From Acidobacteriota bacterium (lineage in GTDB: Bacteria; Acidobacteriota; UBA6911), in assembly GCA_023265215.1 (NCBI GenBank), contig JAHFUH010000011.1, positions 1 to 32,643 on the forward strand: a stretch of 32,643 nucleotides of DNA, in the 5' to 3' direction. Of the stretch, positions 30,706 through 32,643 are shown in pieces. The notes under the pieces were generated by a model. It was not told the DNA's origin. It worked only from the letters and a program-made list of their open reading frames with translations, and made no database searches. Numbering within the stretch: position 1 is the stretch's first letter; each line of letters begins with the position of its first letter. A program made the translations under genes and the position numbers.

Positions 30706-30720
30706 AAAATGGTCCATTTT
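30706..30720. promoter_or_regulatory. Candidate activator-binding palindrome 2
   Basis: AAAATGG-T-CCATTTT is a perfect dyad whose centre lies 40 bp (about four helical turns) from that of palindrome 1. The two dyads do not share a sequence, so they may bind different proteins. Confidence 0.4.
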
Positions 30721-30747
30721 GTTTACCATGGGCCAATATATTACCAG

Positions 30748-30781
30748 CGTCCTTCCGCGTCGTCCGTGTATTCCGCGTCCG
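30748..30781 (-). repeat. GGACGCGGAATAC repeat, second locus
   Basis: On the minus strand GGACGCGGAATACACGGACG and following matches the left arm of the palindrome at 12282-12340. It lies just beyond the stop of the sigma-54 activator gene. Confidence 0.65.
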
Positions 30782-30798
30782 GTACGAAAAACCGCTGT

Positions 30799-32607
30799 CT
30801 ACAAAATCCCGTAGTGGTCCAGTTTTTTTCGGAGAGTCACGCGGCTTAGGTTGAGAAGATCTGCCAGTTCCCTTTGGCTGTATTGACTCGATTCCACAAG
30901 GTAACGCAGGAGAGTTTCCTCGACTGTTTCTATCAGGGTGTCCCGAATCCCTGCTGGATTGCTTCGTCCTGCAAGAAACCGGATAACCGCCTGGCGAAGC
31001 TCCGATTTGGGATCCAGGGCGGCGCTCGAATCAGCGATCGCGGGAGACGGAGGAGTACTTTCCCGGATTTCCTCAGGAAGGAGATCGAGAGAGACAGTGT
31101 TGTCGGGACTCATCACGACGGCGCGTTCAATGCAGTTTTCCAGTTCCCGAACATTTCCGGGCCAGGAATGTGCCAGCAGGGCGTCCAAAGTTTCTCGCGG
31201 CACGACCGTGACCTGGCGGCCGGCTTCCCGGTTGTATTTTTCCAGGAAATGGTCCACCAGCAGCGGGATGTCTTCACGGCGCTCGCTCAGCGGAGGGAGT
31301 TGGATGGGGATTACGTTCAGCCGGTAAAACAGATCATGCCGGAACCTTCCGGCTTTGATTTCAGAGCGCAGGTCACGGCCGGTTGCAGCCACGATGCGGA
31401 CGTCCACAGCCAGGGTCCGGCTTGACCCTACCGGCTCCAGCTGGCGCTCCTGCAGGACCCGAAGAAGCTTCACCTGCAGCCGCGGGCTCATTTCGCTGAC
31501 TTCGTCCAGGAAAAGGGTGCCGCCTTCGGCAGCCCTGAACCTGCCTTCGTAATCGCGCACTGCCCCGGTAAATGCGCCTTTCACGTGGCCGAACAGCTCT
31601 GTTTCGAGCAGCGTTTCAGGCAAAGCGCCGCAATTGACCTTAACCAGCGGGCCGGCGGCGCGGTCGCTGTTGTAGTGCACGACATTCGCGATCAGTTCTT
31701 TGCCTGTGCCGGTCTCTCCAGTTATCAGCACCGAGGATCGGGACCGGGCAGCAGTTGCCGCCACGCCAAGCAGGCGCCGGATAGCCGCGCTGCCGCCGAC
31801 AATGCTGTCGACGCGATAGGTCCGGCGCAGTTCTTCTCCCCTCCGGGTCAGCCGGTCGAGGTCCCGGACTTCGATCATCTCGCCGTCCTGCGCAACGAAT
31901 CCCTCGTCAAGATCCAGCGGCTGCGGCACGCCTATCGCCGCGCTTCGTCCCGCGGCCTTGTGCACGGTAAGGGCGCGCTGCCCGTTCGAGAGCGAAATTT
32001 CCATAACAACCTGGGTAATGTGCCGCACCTTAGCCAGAAATGCTTCGCTGTGGGCTTGGGTTTCGATCAGCCAGTAAGCAAGAGTGGAAAGGTCGTACAG
32101 CCTGGGGCAGAGATGGCCGAACAGGCGCACAATCCTGTTTTCGTCCCCCCAGAGATCCAGCATACCGGTAAGGGAGTCAAAAACGTAGTTCGCCGATTGG
32201 CCGCCGCGCGTCCCCACTTCAATCAAAGCCTGCTCAAGACGGGAAGGGTCGGCGGGATCGGCAATGTGGACGGGGGCATGAACGGCGTCGCGCACAGGAT
32301 CGTCGAAAAATTTCAGGAACATCTCGTCGGAGTTGCCTTTGCCGGACGAAAAACAGTCAATCAGCGAAAACCGCCCGGGGGACATAAGCTTGGCATACTT
32401 CGATGCGATCGTTTGAGGCGAGCGGTTGAAGCTTACATAAACGACCGGAACGTTCCCCTTTTCGCATGCGGCAACGAAACGTGAAATAAAATGATCTCCC
32501 GCCACGCCGGAATCAATTTCCCACACGAGGTTATCGCCTGCGATCACCCCGCCGATGGCTTTATCCACTTCCGGTATGCCGGTTGTAGGCTTGATCTTAG
32601 CTGGCAT
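30799..32607 (-). CDS. Sigma-54-dependent transcriptional activator with KaiC/RAD55-like N-terminal domain
   Basis: A 602-residue enhancer-binding protein. The N-terminal 225 residues (TTGIPEVDKAIGGVIAGDNL, then VPVVYVSFNRSPQTI and ANYVFDSLTGMLDLW) resemble KaiC/RAD55 RecA-like ATPases, but the Walker A GKT is missing (DSGVAGDHF), so it may be a ligand or protein sensor rather than an active ATPase. The central AAA+ domain has GETGTGKE (about 296), the sigma-54-contacting GAFTGA loop (about 342), GGTLFLDEVSEM and the arginine-finger region RFRHDLFYRLNV. The C-terminus is a Fis-type helix-turn-helix (RELADLLNLSRVTLRKKLDH). It lies immediately upstream of the sigma-54 promoter of the operon and is its likely activator. 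The ATG at 32607 has no strong ribosome-binding site. Confidence 0.92.
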   Translation of the reverse strand: MPAKIKPTTGIPEVDKAIGGVIAGDNLVWEIDSGVAGDHFISRFVAACEKGNVPVVYVSFNRSPQTIASKYAKLMSPGRFSLIDCFSSGKGNSDEMFLKFFDDPVRDAVHAPVHIADPADPSRLEQALIEVGTRGGQSANYVFDSLTGMLDLWGDENRIVRLFGHLCPRLYDLSTLAYWLIETQAHSEAFLAKVRHITQVVMEISLSNGQRALTVHKAAGRSAAIGVPQPLDLDEGFVAQDGEMIEVRDLDRLTRRGEELRRTYRVDSIVGGSAAIRRLLGVAATAARSRSSVLITGETGTGKELIANVVHYNSDRAAGPLVKVNCGALPETLLETELFGHVKGAFTGAVRDYEGRFRAAEGGTLFLDEVSEMSPRLQVKLLRVLQERQLEPVGSSRTLAVDVRIVAATGRDLRSEIKAGRFRHDLFYRLNVIPIQLPPLSERREDIPLLVDHFLEKYNREAGRQVTVVPRETLDALLAHSWPGNVRELENCIERAVVMSPDNTVSLDLLPEEIRESTPPSPAIADSSAALDPKSELRQAVIRFLAGRSNPAGIRDTLIETVEETLLRYLVESSQYSQRELADLLNLSRVTLRKKLDHYGIL

Positions 32608-32643
32608 GCGTTCATGTTAAAGCCCGCGCCTGAGGAATTCAAC

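Noticed and set aside
31585..32484. 299-codon plus-strand open frame opposite the sigma-54 activator
   Set aside because: Antisense to the KaiC-like and AAA+ domains, with no known motif and no ribosome-binding site that I could support.

Overview
This is a bacterial chromosome segment. Tat and lipoprotein signals and a secreted esterase point to a Gram-negative type cell envelope. An anaerobic or facultative lineage such as Acidobacteriota is plausible, judging from the gene mix (Hdr/Mvh-type electron transfer, tannase, CoxS/CoxM-type flavoproteins) and the many GC-rich intergenic palindromes. No rRNA or tRNA is present to confirm this, so the phylum is an inference.

Left part (1-9122): a methyltransferase cut by the window edge, an SDR dehydrogenase, a DUF2721 membrane protein and a TatD-associated type radical SAM protein. 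A TTGACC-N17-TATAAA promoter then leads a plus-strand run: a Tat-exported 2Fe-2S subunit and an FAD subunit of the xanthine dehydrogenase family, a UbiX flavin prenyltransferase and an LpdD-like prenyl-flavin chaperone. A secreted methyltransferase-like protein faces a secreted tannase/feruloyl esterase, which is translationally coupled to a second SDR. The set looks like aromatic (tannin or gallate type) metabolism. The catalytic partners of both multi-subunit enzymes (the molybdopterin subunit and the UbiD decarboxylase) are absent from the window.

Middle part (9123-16850): a 350-bp mosaic of hairpins, an iron-sulfur flavoprotein, a membrane-anchored MutS homologue, a WecB-like epimerase with altered active-site motifs, and a DUF8021-like secreted protein. 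Next comes a deleted four-helix-bundle gene lying between two copies of a ~150-176-bp leader repeat, then a ZIP metal transporter with a promoter/operator, and a cyclophilin.

Right part (16850-32607): the most striking locus. One minus-strand run of nine genes encodes a Cys-rich small protein, MvhD, MetF (methylene-THF reductase), a degenerate FMN-domain protein, a canonical archaeal-type glutamate synthase FMN subunit, a GATase+GXGXG glutamate synthase protein, a 1498-residue HdrA/NfnB/HdrA fusion, a second MvhD and MetV. Several junctions are ATGA overlaps. The run begins 36 bp below a correctly spaced -24/-12 sigma-54 promoter and ends at a palindromic terminator. The neighbouring gene encodes a sigma-54 activator with a KaiC-like N-terminal domain, and two perfect palindromes upstream of the promoter are candidate activator sites. 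I infer a regulated, possibly electron-bifurcating complex that links NAD(P)H/ferredoxin, a glutamate-synthase-like module and methylene-THF reduction.

Several families of intergenic palindromes and tandem repeats are scattered through the window, mostly at gene ends.
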